Counted from the stretch's first letter, positions 31,270-39,519 are shown. The stretch: 55,937 nt of DNA from Pontibacter pamirensis (GCF_010015475.1 NZ_SSNI01000038.1:1-55937), one strand, 5' to 3'. Notes: generated by a model from the sequence alone, not told the origin. Numbers and translations are program-made.

Positions 31270-32061
31270 GTGATTTCTATTGACCAGATGGGCCACACTG
31301 TTGCACTGCCGGACTTACCGCAGCGCATTATCTCGTTGGTCCCTTCCCAGACGGAACTATTGTTCGACTTAGGTTTAGAAAATCGTATAGTCGGCCTTAC
31401 CAAGTTCTGCATTCATCCAAAGCCACAGGTAAAGCAGAAAGCTATTATTGGCGGCACCAAAAACTTTCGGTTCGATGCTATTGACAAACTGCATCCAGAC
31501 CTGATTATCGGCAACAAAGAAGAAAATTATAAAGAAGGCATCGGGCAATTGCAGCAGAGATACCCGGTTTGGATGAGCGACATTTATACCTTAGACGATG
31601 CGCTTTGGATGATGCAGCAGGTTGGGCAGCTAACGGGCACAGAGGCCAAAGCACAGGAACTGATACAAGGAATAAGCACAGGCTTCAAAAGCCTGCAGCC
31701 TGCTCAGGCTCTTATTAGTACGGCCTACTTCATCTGGCGCAAACCCTACATGGCGGTAGGCAGCCACAACATTATTGACTACATGCTGCAGCATTGCGGT
31801 TTCCAGAATACTTTCGCTGACCTGGCGCGTTACCCTGAAATTACACCAAAACAGCTGCAGCAGGCCAACCCTAAGCTCATTCTGCTGTCCTCAGAACCAT
31901 ACCCGTTCAGGGAAAAGCATGTAGCGGAGTTTCAGGAGATTTGCCCGCAGGCATTGATTAAGATTGTAGACGGGGAGATGTTCAGCTGGTACGGCAGCAG
32001 GCTGTTGCATGCGCCTGCCTATCTGCAGCAGGTAGTGGAAGAGGTAAAGCAGGAGCTATAA
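31270..32061 (+). CDS. BtuF-like helical-backbone metal/cobalamin receptor, no signal peptide
   Basis: 263 residues. The opening PQRIISLVPSQTELLFDLGL and GLTKFCIHPKP are typical of cluster A-III periplasmic binding proteins (BtuF and relatives). LHPDLIIGNKEENY, SDIYTLDDALWMMQQ and WYGSRLLHAPAYLQQVVEEV complete the two-lobe fold joined by one long helix. The only usable start is GTG at 31270, and the family core follows at once, so no export signal or lipobox is present. Either the protein is cytoplasmic or the true start is lost. No ABC transporter genes are adjacent. The ligand (cobalamin, heme or iron chelate) cannot be told. Confidence 0.82.
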   Translation: MISIDQMGHTVALPDLPQRIISLVPSQTELLFDLGLENRIVGLTKFCIHPKPQVKQKAIIGGTKNFRFDAIDKLHPDLIIGNKEENYKEGIGQLQQRYPVWMSDIYTLDDALWMMQQVGQLTGTEAKAQELIQGISTGFKSLQPAQALISTAYFIWRKPYMAVGSHNIIDYMLQHCGFQNTFADLARYPEITPKQLQQANPKLILLSSEPYPFREKHVAEFQEICPQALIKIVDGEMFSWYGSRLLHAPAYLQQVVEEVKQEL

Positions 32062-32127
32062 TATTTTTTCCTGTCGCAAGTTTAGCGCAGTGTATCTTGT
32101 GACGCAGCTAGTATAATTTGCTAAAAT

Positions 32128-32655
32128 CTACTGCAACTGCTTTAACAGCCCCTTTGCTCTATCAGAAATTTCTTTGAAGTAGTCAGCGTCCTGCTGCACT
32201 TCGGCGGCACTTTTATGCAGCACTTCCCGCTTGTTATCTGGCTCATTTAAACCAGATAGTGTAATAACGCGCTCAATGCGTTTCTGCTGTTCTAAGTTAA
32301 GTTCTGCCAATGGCAGCTTTTCCAATGCCTCAACCAACTGCAGCCTGAAATCCTTCTTCTCAACTTTCTCCTCGTCCAGTAACCGGAACACAGCAGCTAC
32401 AGCCTCATCTTGGTAGGGTGAATGTACGGCTGACTTTATAAGCTCGGCCGTGGTGGGCAAATGTAACTTTATCAGAATTAGATAACCGCCTCCCTGTGCG
32501 GCGGCCGTAGAATAGCATTTCATCCAGAAGCCGCCGGTATCTTTGTGCTTGTAAACAGCAGCCCAACCACCGGCAGCTTCTTCCATCAGCTGCATCTGGC
32601 TGAGCTGCTCTTCAATCAGCTTCGCATCTCCGTATAGCCGCCTGCTATTGTTCAT
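32128..32655 (-). CDS. Hypothetical protein encoded with aroA/aroB
   Basis: 175 residues, mostly helical. The front part (GGWAAVYKHKDTGGFWMKCY, then GGYLILIKLHL) looks like two beta hairpins with a sheet core. The rest is charged helices (AVFRLLDEEKVEKKDFRLQL, EVLHKSAAEVQQDADYFKEI). The C-terminal half may form a helical bundle. No family recognised. Its start lies inside the aroA stop region (11-bp overlap), so it is the last gene of an aroB-aroA-hypothetical operon on the minus strand. No signal peptide. Confidence 0.75.
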   Translation of the reverse strand: MNNSRRLYGDAKLIEEQLSQMQLMEEAAGGWAAVYKHKDTGGFWMKCYSTAAAQGGGYLILIKLHLPTTAELIKSAVHSPYQDEAVAAVFRLLDEEKVEKKDFRLQLVEALEKLPLAELNLEQQKRIERVITLSGLNEPDNKREVLHKSAAEVQQDADYFKEISDRAKGLLKQLQ

Positions 32656-33889
32656 GTTCTATTGTGAATCCCACTTTCTCCAAGTCTTCCCAGAAACGTG
32701 GGTATGACTTGCGCACCACGCTGGGTTCCTGTACCTGCACAGGCTCCAAGAGCGCCAGCGGCGCGAAAGCCATCGCCATGCGGTGGTCCTGGTATGTGCG
32801 GAAACTAAGTTCGTCTTTGGTGATGATGCCCGGCTCCAGGCGGAAAACACCTGGCGTTATTTCCTGCAGCGAGGAGTTCATACTTAACACCTCTATTTGC
32901 AGCGCCTGAATACGATCTGTTTCTTTTATACGGAGGCTCTCAAGCCCTGTCATCTCCACTGTTACACCCAGGCCTGCGCATAGTGCCACAATCGTCTGCG
33001 CCAAATCCGGGCAGTTGGAGAAATCATAAACTACATGGCGTTCAGGGTTCTTCTTAAACAGCTTCACCCCCTCCTCCACAAAAGAAGTATAAACCCCCAG
33101 CCGATCCATAATATCCACGATGGCACGGTCACCCTGAAAGGACTTTTCTCTCAGGCCAAGCAGCGTAATGTCTGCCTCCCTAGCCAATGCCACCAGGCTA
33201 TACCAATAACTAGCCGCTGACCAGTCTGACTCTACATGAAAAGTAGATGCTTTATACTGCTGGTGTGGCACTGTAATCGTATTCTTCTCAAACGTAGCGG
33301 ACACACCAAAATGCTGCATCAGCGAAAGCGTCATCTCAATGTAGGGCCGGGAACCAATCTTACCTTCCAGTTCCAGTTCCAGTCCATCCGGCAGGAGTGG
33401 CCCCACCATCAGCAGCGCTGATATATACTGGCTGCTGATATCGCTGCGCACTTTTAAATTGCGCTTGCCATTCCCGCTAAAGCCGTTCATTTTCAAAGGC
33501 GGATATCCTTCCTCCCCCAGGTACTCGATGCTGGCACCTAATTCTTTCAGCGCCTCTACCAGCACTTTAATGGGGCGCTGGCACATACGTTCGGTACCGG
33601 TTAGTATCTTCTGCTGGCCTGTGACTGCATAGTAAGCTGTCAGGAAGCGCATGACTGTGCCTGCGTCTTCCGCATCTATTGTTTCAGCGTCACTTTTCAG
33701 GAGGCGCTGCAGCAATTGCGTGTCATTGGCTTCTGAAAGGTTATGCAGCTCAGACTCCTGGCCTGACAGTGCCGCAATAATAAGCGCACGGTTTGCCTCG
33801 CTCTTTGATGCAGGCAGTTTTATACTTCCGTTGAGCGAGCCTGTTGGGTGAGTCAGCGTAACAGAAGTTAAGTTCTTTGATGATATCAT
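32645..33889 (-). CDS. aroA: 3-phosphoshikimate 1-carboxyvinyltransferase (EPSP synthase)
   Basis: 414 residues. The enzyme joins shikimate 3-phosphate and phosphoenolpyruvate in aromatic amino-acid synthesis. Family blocks: SIKLPASKSEANRALIIAAL (substrate-binding Lys/Ser/Arg), DAEDAGTVMRFLTAYYAV, GTERMCQRPIKVLVEAL, DISSQYISALLMVGPLL, SDWSAASYWYSLVAL, RIKETDRIQALQIEV and YQDHRMAMAFAPLAL. All expected phosphate and PEP contacts seem present. It overlaps aroB by 4 bases upstream, so translational coupling is likely. Confidence 0.95.
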   Translation of the reverse strand: MISSKNLTSVTLTHPTGSLNGSIKLPASKSEANRALIIAALSGQESELHNLSEANDTQLLQRLLKSDAETIDAEDAGTVMRFLTAYYAVTGQQKILTGTERMCQRPIKVLVEALKELGASIEYLGEEGYPPLKMNGFSGNGKRNLKVRSDISSQYISALLMVGPLLPDGLELELEGKIGSRPYIEMTLSLMQHFGVSATFEKNTITVPHQQYKASTFHVESDWSAASYWYSLVALAREADITLLGLREKSFQGDRAIVDIMDRLGVYTSFVEEGVKLFKKNPERHVVYDFSNCPDLAQTIVALCAGLGVTVEMTGLESLRIKETDRIQALQIEVLSMNSSLQEITPGVFRLEPGIITKDELSFRTYQDHRMAMAFAPLALLEPVQVQEPSVVRKSYPRFWEDLEKVGFTIEHEQ

Positions 33890-34923
33890 AATGATTCGTA
33901 ATAGCGTAATGACTCTTCGATGTCTTGCAGCGTGATGGGCTGGTTGTATACGGCATGGCCAATCCCCCGCAACAAGGTGCAGTTGATGGCAAAGCCGGAA
34001 TTCTTTTTATCCTGAAGCGCCAGTACCGCTATCTGCTCTATGTCTTCCCTTTTCAGGACCACCTTTTCATACACCATCTCCAGGAAAAGCTCTACTTTAC
34101 CCAGGTCTTCTTCCGACAGCAACTCCTTCTTCACCGACAGGAAAGCTTCGCAGACCATACCAACGGCAATGGCTTCTCCGTGCAATATTCCCCGGTTTGG
34201 CTGACTCATCAGGTATGTTTCCACGGCATGGCCCACGGTGTGGCCAAAGTTCAATATCTTCCGCAGGCCGCCTTCCAGCGGGTCTGCCTCCACTACTTTG
34301 GATTTAATGGCGACAGAATGCCGGATTAACTCTTCCCAGTCATCCGTCATCATACCAATATGCCGCTGTTCCTCGAATTTTTCTTTGTCCGCTATCAGCC
34401 AGTGCTTGATAATTTCGGCATAGCCGGACTTTAGCTGGCGCTGGGGCAGGGTCTGCAAAAAAACAGGATTGATGAAGACAGCCTGCGGCTCCTGGTACAC
34501 GCCAATGTGGTTCTTGAGACCATGAAAGTCGATGCCTGTTTTGCCGCCCACACTCGCATCCACCTGTGCCAGCAGGGTAGTTGGCACCTGCACAAAGTAT
34601 ATTCCGCGCTTGAACACAGCCGCACAGAAGCCGCCCACATCCCCTATCACGCCACCGCCTAAATTAACCAGCACCGACCAGCGGTCCAGGTGTAGTTCCG
34701 TCATGCGCTGCCAGATAGTCTCGCAGGTTTGCAGGGTCTTATGCTCCTCGCCACTCTGTATCTGGATAAGCTCATGCGCAGGCAGGTGTGGCTTCAGCAG
34801 CGGATAGCAGTGCGCCAATGTATGCTCATCCACCAATACCACCACTTTATTAAAAGCGCGGTTCTGAAGCAGCGTCGTCAGCTCTCCTAGCGCATTATTC
34901 CCGATGTGAATCGTTTCTGTCAC
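33886..34923 (-). CDS. aroB: 3-dehydroquinate synthase
   Basis: 345 residues. AroB converts DAHP to 3-dehydroquinate using NAD and a divalent metal. Blocks seen: VVVLVDEHTLAHCYPLL, SGEEHKTLQTCETIWQRM, LVNLGGGVIGDVGGFCAAVF (NAD), YFVQVPTTLLAQVDASVGGK, KSGYAEIIKHWLI with the catalytic Glu/Lys, LNFGHTVGHAVET and HGEAIAVGM with metal-binding His. First gene of the operon with aroA; the stop overlaps the aroA start (ATGA). Its promoter should be in 34924-35284, shared with the divergent proline dehydrogenase gene. Confidence 0.95.
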   Translation of the reverse strand: MTETIHIGNNALGELTTLLQNRAFNKVVVLVDEHTLAHCYPLLKPHLPAHELIQIQSGEEHKTLQTCETIWQRMTELHLDRWSVLVNLGGGVIGDVGGFCAAVFKRGIYFVQVPTTLLAQVDASVGGKTGIDFHGLKNHIGVYQEPQAVFINPVFLQTLPQRQLKSGYAEIIKHWLIADKEKFEEQRHIGMMTDDWEELIRHSVAIKSKVVEADPLEGGLRKILNFGHTVGHAVETYLMSQPNRGILHGEAIAVGMVCEAFLSVKKELLSEEDLGKVELFLEMVYEKVVLKREDIEQIAVLALQDKKNSGFAINCTLLRGIGHAVYNQPITLQDIEESLRYYESL

Positions 34924-35021
34924 AGTATTTTGTGCTTTGTTTGTGTGCGATATTCAAAAGCAACCTGACTTTCTCAGCACATTTTGCCTTGAACAGGTAG
35001 ACTGCAACCGCAATATAGTAG

Positions 35022-35231
35022 CTACGCCCGAACTTCCAGTCCGAAACAACAGAATAAGTACCAGAAATAAGCCTTGAGATTGTTCTTGATTCGTTCAGGC
35101 AGCGTGCTTTTCTCTTCTATACCATCACTACTCATAACCTCTTCAGCAAATGGCAGAATGGTTTGAAACACTATAATCATAACGCAATGTAATAAGTCAC
35201 CGTTTGGAGGCTGGAGGCAAATTGGCGGCAT
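35022..35231 (-). CDS. Doubtful small protein between aroB and the proline dehydrogenase gene
   Basis: A 69-residue frame (or 52 from the internal ATG, MIIVFQTILPFAEEVMSSDG) with a charged middle (EEKSTLPERIKNNLKAYFWY) and a hydrophobic tail. No family recognised. It fills most of the gap between two divergent genes and could be a chance frame. Listed because the composition is not random-looking and no other content is seen here. Confidence 0.25.
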   Translation of the reverse strand: MPPICLQPPNGDLLHCVMIIVFQTILPFAEEVMSSDGIEEKSTLPERIKNNLKAYFWYLFCCFGLEVRA

Positions 35232-35284
35232 ATTTTTTGATTGTCAACTGCTGTTTGAAATGACTATTTGTATAGCTGAACCGC

Positions 35285-35292
35285 TATCTTTG
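35285..35292 (+). promoter_or_regulatory. Bacteroidota-type -7 box before the proline dehydrogenase gene
   Basis: TATCTTTG is an exact TAnnTTTG match 28 bp before the preferred ATG (35320). A TTTG at 35267-35270 could be the -33 element, but the spacing is shorter than usual. Confidence 0.45.
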
Positions 35293-35319
35293 CAGCACTT
35301 ATAAATGTATAACATGTAC

Positions 35320-36504
35320 ATGAACCCTAGTACCAAAGTGTCTTTTGATGACACAGCCGTTGCGTTTTATTCTAAATCAGACGCAGAGCTATACAAGTTA
35401 TACCTGCTGTTTAAAATGATGAACAGCAACTTTCTTGTGAAGACAGGCGGTAACCTCTTGAATACTGCCTTAAATCTTCACCTTCCTGTCAAGTTTATTG
35501 TAAAAAAGACTGTCTTCAATCACTTCTGCGGCGGTGAAACAATAGAGGAGTCGGAGCGTGCTATTCAGGAGCTTAGCCAGTATAATATCGGCACCATACT
35601 CGACTACTCTGTGGAGGGTGAGGGGGACGAGAAAAGCTTTAACGCTACCCGCGATGAGCTGCTGCGCACCGTGGAAAAAGCCCGGGGCCATAAGTTTATT
35701 CCTTTTTCTGTTTTTAAAGTAACAGGCTTGGTAGACATTAAGCTGTTAGAGAAAGTGCAGGACAGGCAGGAGCTTACGGCAGAGGAACGAGCCGCCTTCG
35801 AACGTGGCCGCGACCGTATGAATGCCATCTGCCAGCGCTGCTACGAAGCGAGTGTACCAGTGTTTGTGGATGCTGAGGAAAGCTGGATCCAGGAAACCAT
35901 TGATAACCTAACTTATGAGATGATGGCACTCTACAACAAAGAGACGGCCATTGTGTACAACACTTACCAGATGTACCGCCACGACCGGCTGGATGTAATA
36001 CAGCGGGATTATGCCAATGCGGTGAAGGAAGGCTATTACCTGGGCGCGAAGCTCGTGCGTGGGGCATATATAGAGAAGGAGCGCAGGCGTGCACAGGCAG
36101 AAGGCTACCCGGACCCTATTAACCCGACGAAAGAGGCCTCTGATAAACTCTTTGATGATGCCCTGCACTTCTGCGTTGAGCATATCGACAAAATTCACGT
36201 CTGTGCCGGTACGCACAACGAACAGAGTTCTTACCTTTTGATGGAGCTGATGGCAGCACACGGCATTGCGCCGGATGATGAGCGTGTATACTTTTCCCAG
36301 CTGTATGGTATGAGCGATAACCTCTCTTACAACCTGGCTAAAGCAGGCTACAATGTAGCAAAGTATGTTCCCTACGGTCCTGTGGAAGCCGTGATGCCTT
36401 ACCTCCTGCGCCGGGCCAATGAAAATACAGCCATAGCCGGGCAGAGCAGCCGCGAGTTTAACCTCATCAAAAAAGAAATGGACCGCCGCAAACTGGCAAA
36501 GTAG
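35320..36504 (+). CDS. Proline dehydrogenase
   Basis: About 394 residues, an FAD-dependent enzyme that oxidises proline to pyrroline-5-carboxylate. Blocks: NIGTILDYSVEGEGDEKSF, FIPFSVFKVTGLVD, VPVFVDAEESWIQETID, YNTYQMYRHDRLDVIQRDYA, GAKLVRGAYIEKERRRAQAE, VCAGTHNEQSSYLLMEL and KYVPYGPVEAVMPYLLRRAN, i.e. the barrel with flavin and proline contacts. In-frame ATGs exist at 35305, 35314 and 35320. I choose 35320 because the -7 box at 35285-35292 puts the transcript start near 35299 and the family core begins at VSFDDTAVAF. Single-domain type, not the long PutA fusion. Confidence 0.92.
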   Translation: MNPSTKVSFDDTAVAFYSKSDAELYKLYLLFKMMNSNFLVKTGGNLLNTALNLHLPVKFIVKKTVFNHFCGGETIEESERAIQELSQYNIGTILDYSVEGEGDEKSFNATRDELLRTVEKARGHKFIPFSVFKVTGLVDIKLLEKVQDRQELTAEERAAFERGRDRMNAICQRCYEASVPVFVDAEESWIQETIDNLTYEMMALYNKETAIVYNTYQMYRHDRLDVIQRDYANAVKEGYYLGAKLVRGAYIEKERRRAQAEGYPDPINPTKEASDKLFDDALHFCVEHIDKIHVCAGTHNEQSSYLLMELMAAHGIAPDDERVYFSQLYGMSDNLSYNLAKAGYNVAKYVPYGPVEAVMPYLLRRANENTAIAGQSSREFNLIKKEMDRRKLAK

Positions 36505-36546
36505 CCCGAACGTTGCTTCCCTTAGATGCAGACATCCTGATAAAAC

Positions 36547-36580
36547 AGAAGGGCCCCACGCTGTTGCATGGGGCCCTTCT
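36547..36580. terminator. Hairpin terminator 1 (proline dehydrogenase / lipoprotein copy 1)
   Basis: Stem AGAAGGGCCCC / GGGGCCCTTCT around a 12-base loop, followed by TGTGTGTTTT. It lies after the proline dehydrogenase stop and after the stop of the minus-strand lipoprotein gene, so it can serve both. Its counterpart at 37203-37236 has the same length and similar loop. Confidence 0.9.
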
Positions 36581-36944
36581 GTGTGTTTTAGAACTATATG
36601 CTATCCGCTGGTAGTTCTTGCTAAAATTACTGAACTTCAGTAGCTGGAGCCTCTTCAACAACAGTTGAGTCAACTACAACTTCTTCAGTAACTACTTCTT
36701 CCTCAACTACTACTTCTTCTTCAGCAACTACTTCAGTTTCTACAGCTTCAGTTTCAGTTGTTGCTTCTTCGTTGCAAGCAGTGAAAGCAGTAAGAGCAAA
36801 AGCTACGAAAGCGAATTTAAATAAATTTTTCATCTTGTGTTTGTGATTAAGTGTTTTTGGTTTCGATTTTAACTTCATACCCAAACTGCCCGGAGGTAAC
36901 CCGGCTTTTTAAAAAAATTAAAAAATATTTTTTCAGAGGGTTAC
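36579..36944. repeat. Direct repeat, copy 1 (lipoprotein gene and flanks)
   Basis: 366 bases from CTGTGTGTTTTAGAAC to GAGGGTTAC match 37235-37600 with only two differences, both in the T-run near the right end. The offset is 656. It contains a complete copy of the small acidic lipoprotein gene and its leader. Confidence 0.93.
36627..36833 (-). CDS. Small acidic lipoprotein, copy 1
   Basis: 68 residues from ATG 36833 (MKNLFKFAFVAFALTAFTAC); an upstream in-frame ATG at 36884 would push the signal inward. The signal peptide ends at a lipobox-like FTAC, so it should be a lipid-anchored envelope protein. The mature part is almost only Glu, Val, Thr and Ala, with EVVAEEEVVVEEEVVTEEVV as its core. 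It is strongly negative, lacks a fold signature and may be extended or disordered. No family recognised. The copy at 37283-37489 is identical. It ends 46 bp before hairpin terminator 1. Confidence 0.75.
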   Translation of the reverse strand: MKNLFKFAFVAFALTAFTACNEEATTETEAVETEVVAEEEVVVEEEVVTEEVVVDSTVVEEAPATEVQ

Positions 36945-37202
36945 AAAAAGGACAACTTATGCATATAAATCACACACAATCAACTACCTATAAAAGTTAA
37001 GATACTCTGGCTAGAAGTAAAAATAATTGTTCGTGTAGTTGTCCTTTGCTTTTAATCTTCTCCTTCCCTTATTTTATGCAGCTTTTAAAGCAGTAGCTGA
37101 AGAAAAGCTTTTCAAAAACGTCGTGCTTCATAATTATGAAGTCTTTGGTAGGCTATGGTGTAGAGACCGAAGTCGGGCTTAATCAGAAAAGGGAGAAAAA
37201 GC
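36945..37202. other. Spacer between the two lipoprotein copies
   Basis: 258 bases without a gene. An 11-bp inverted repeat AAAGGACAACT / AGTTGTCCTTT lies at 36947-36957 and 37037-37047, starting right after the end of copy 1. The remainder is AT-rich, as expected for the promoter of copy 1. Confidence 0.5.
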
Positions 37203-37236
37203 AGCGGGGTCCCACGCTTATGCATAGGACCCCGCT
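37203..37236. terminator. Hairpin terminator 2 (lipoprotein copy 2)
   Basis: Stem AGCGGGGTCC / GGACCCCGCT with one extra mismatched inner pair and loop CACGCTTATGCATA-like, followed by TGTGTGTTTT. Aligned without gaps to terminator 1, three base pairs differ by changes on both sides (A-T to C-G, A-T to G-C, C-G to T-A). Confidence 0.9.
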
Positions 37237-37600
37237 GTGTGTTTTAGAACTATATGCTATCCGCTGGTAGTTCTTGCTAAAATTACTGAACTTCAGTAGC
37301 TGGAGCCTCTTCAACAACAGTTGAGTCAACTACAACTTCTTCAGTAACTACTTCTTCCTCAACTACTACTTCTTCTTCAGCAACTACTTCAGTTTCTACA
37401 GCTTCAGTTTCAGTTGTTGCTTCTTCGTTGCAAGCAGTGAAAGCAGTAAGAGCAAAAGCTACGAAAGCGAATTTAAATAAATTTTTCATCTTGTGTTTGT
37501 GATTAAGTGTTTTTGGTTTCGATTTTAACTTCATACCCAAACTGCCCGGAGGTAACCCGGCTTTTTAAAAAAATTAAAAAATATTTTTCTAGAGGGTTAC
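37235..37600. repeat. Direct repeat, copy 2
   Basis: Matches 36579-36944 at 364 of 366 positions. The identity ends at TTAC, 30 bp before the ECF sigma gene. Confidence 0.93.
37283..37489 (-). CDS. Small acidic lipoprotein, copy 2
   Basis: Identical in sequence to the protein at 36627-36833 (MKNLFKFAFVAFALTAFTAC start, Glu/Val-rich mature part). Divergent from the ECF sigma factor gene, whose start is 145 bp away, so the two share a control region. Complete identity of the coding parts means either a recent duplication or ongoing gene conversion. The role is unknown; possibilities include a surface-charge or divalent-ion-binding protein, but nothing in the sequence proves this. Confidence 0.75.
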   Translation of the reverse strand: MKNLFKFAFVAFALTAFTACNEEATTETEAVETEVVAEEEVVVEEEVVTEEVVVDSTVVEEAPATEVQ

Positions 37601-37633
37601 ATTGCGCCCCTAAACGTATTAAAATTGATTGGA

Positions 37634-38206
37634 ATGAAGAAGAGTTTGTATGAGACGGATGAGGCGATTCTGGAGGGCATCCGGCGCGACGACGAAAGAG
37701 CGTTGGCCTACCTGTACAAACTTTATTTCCCGATGATTTCTCATTTTATTCTGAGTAACAGCGGAACTGACGACGAGGCGAAAGACATTTACCAGGAAGG
37801 CGTCATTGTGTTCTATGAGAAAATAAAGGGAAATACACTGGAGTTGAGCTGCCAGATAAAAACTTACCTGTACTCGGTATGCCGCAGGCTGTGGCTGAAA
37901 CGGCTGGCAGAGAAAGGACGATACGCCGTGAAGATGGAGGATTCGGAGTCTTTTTTGCCTGTAGAGGAAGACACACAACACCATGAAGAACAGGAAAGGC
38001 AGTTTGGCGTAATGGGTGAGTCTCTTGAGCAACTGGGAGAACCCTGCCGCTCTTTACTGGAGGATTATTACATCAGGATGCAAAGCATGCAGGTGATTAC
38101 GGAGAAGTATGGCTATACTAACTCCGATACAGCTAAAAACCAGAAGTATAAATGCCTGCAACGCCTGAAAAAATTATTTTTTGCCACCTATAAACCCGAG
38201 GTATAA
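37634..38206 (+). CDS. ECF-type RNA polymerase sigma factor
   Basis: 190 residues from ATG 37634 (MKKSLYETDEAIL); a TTG three codons upstream is less likely. Region 2 is visible as ERALAYLYKLYFPMISHFIL and DDEAKDIYQEGVIVFYEKIK. Region 4 is weaker but present (EPCRSLLEDYYIRMQSMQVI, then TNSDTAKNQKYKCLQRLKKL), with the helix-turn-helix. Such factors redirect RNA polymerase to a stress regulon and are usually held by a membrane anti-sigma. The next gene, 48 bp downstream, encodes a membrane protein with an anti-sigma-like start, so the pair is a likely regulatory unit. Confidence 0.88.
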   Translation: MKKSLYETDEAILEGIRRDDERALAYLYKLYFPMISHFILSNSGTDDEAKDIYQEGVIVFYEKIKGNTLELSCQIKTYLYSVCRRLWLKRLAEKGRYAVKMEDSESFLPVEEDTQHHEEQERQFGVMGESLEQLGEPCRSLLEDYYIRMQSMQVITEKYGYTNSDTAKNQKYKCLQRLKKLFFATYKPEV

Positions 38207-38254
38207 AAGGGTTCGCTTTTAAAAGGCCTGCACAAGGCCACAGAGAAAACAACG

Positions 38255-39346
38255 ATGTTAGAGTACCGCGCCTACGAGCAAATTGAGAGCTATCTGAGCA
38301 ATGATATGCCTGCCGATGAAAAGGCAGCTTTCGAAGTGCTGCTGCGCACTGATGCGCGCCTGGCAGAGCAAGTGCGTGAGCACAGGCAACTGCTGCAGAC
38401 CATGCGCAGCTTTGGCCAGCGCCAGTCGCTAAAGCTGCAACTAGATCGCATCCACTCAGAAATGGAAGACGAAACCGCTGTGGCCACGCCGGCTCTATGG
38501 AAAGTTTTCTGGAACCGCCATGCCCAAACAGTTGCTGTTGCCGCCAGCGTATCTTTGCTTTCTGTGTTCGGCACACTCTGGAGCGTACAACAGCTAAAAG
38601 CCCCGGTGCGGCAGCAAACAGCACGCTACGTAGAACTTCGCCGCGAAGTAGAGCGCCTGAAGAAAACGCAAACGGCTATCATCAATGGCATTAACGATGC
38701 CACCAAACCGGCCCCGCGTCCTGCTGCTTTCAGCGGCACAGGCTTTGCCATCAACGCGGACGGGTATCTTGTCACCAGCTCGCATGTAGTAGAAGGTGCT
38801 GATTCTGTGCTTATCGAAAATGAGGCCGGGCAGAAGTATAAAGTAGTAGAAGTGTACCGCGACCAGATTCACGACCTTTCTATCCTGAAAGTTTCTGACT
38901 CTGCGTTCACAACCTTTGGTAAACTGCCTTACACTTTTAAAACAGCAGAATCTGACTTAGGAGAGAAAGTGTATACCTTAGGCTACCCACGCGAAGACAT
39001 CGTGTTTGGAGAAGGTTCGCTAAGTTCAGCCAGTGGTTTTGAGGGCGATACAACTGCTTACCAAATATCGATACCCCTTAACCCGGGCAATAGCGGAGGA
39101 CCACTGCTCGATGACAAGGGCAACCTGATAGGCGTTATCAGTGGCAAGCAAGCAGGGCAGGAAGGGGCAGCCTTTGCCATTAAGTCAGCTTACCTACTGC
39201 AGATGATTAATGAGTTGCCGCAAACAGATACCTTGGCGGCTATTGCATTAACTCTACCACAAAAAAATGCACTTTCAGGCCAAAATAGACCACAGCAACT
39301 TAAAAAGCTTAAAGATTACGTTTTTGTAGTGAAGGTGTATAATTAG
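38255..39346 (+). CDS. Membrane-anchored trypsin-like protease with anti-sigma-like N-terminus
   Basis: 363 residues. Residues 1-70 (YEQIESYLSNDMPADEKAAF, then LLRTDARLAEQVREHRQLLQ) look like the cytoplasmic part of Bacteroidota anti-sigma factors. One membrane helix lies near 90-110 (HAQTVAVAASVSLLSVFGTL). A coiled segment (VELRREVERLKKTQTAI) leads to an HtrA-like S1 domain: TGFAINADGYLVTSSHVV (His), IHDLSILKV (Asp) and LNPGNSGGPLLDDKGNLIGV (Ser), all three catalytic residues intact. No PDZ domain. It follows the sigma gene by 48 bp. Inference: one protein both holds the sigma factor and senses or cuts envelope proteins. Confidence 0.8.
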   Translation: MLEYRAYEQIESYLSNDMPADEKAAFEVLLRTDARLAEQVREHRQLLQTMRSFGQRQSLKLQLDRIHSEMEDETAVATPALWKVFWNRHAQTVAVAASVSLLSVFGTLWSVQQLKAPVRQQTARYVELRREVERLKKTQTAIINGINDATKPAPRPAAFSGTGFAINADGYLVTSSHVVEGADSVLIENEAGQKYKVVEVYRDQIHDLSILKVSDSAFTTFGKLPYTFKTAESDLGEKVYTLGYPREDIVFGEGSLSSASGFEGDTTAYQISIPLNPGNSGGPLLDDKGNLIGVISGKQAGQEGAAFAIKSAYLLQMINELPQTDTLAAIALTLPQKNALSGQNRPQQLKKLKDYVFVVKVYN

Positions 39347-39519
39347 TTCGTGAAACCCTGTAACCTTTTAGTGTAGCTCGAAAACAGGGTGCTGCTGGTG
39401 GCTAAATTCCAACCCCTAGGCTTAACATTTTCTTTTAAAATCAGTTATAATAATAAGTTAATATAGATTAACGATCAATAAAGATTGTTTTGATCTCTGA
39501 ACTTAAAAACACTTAAACT

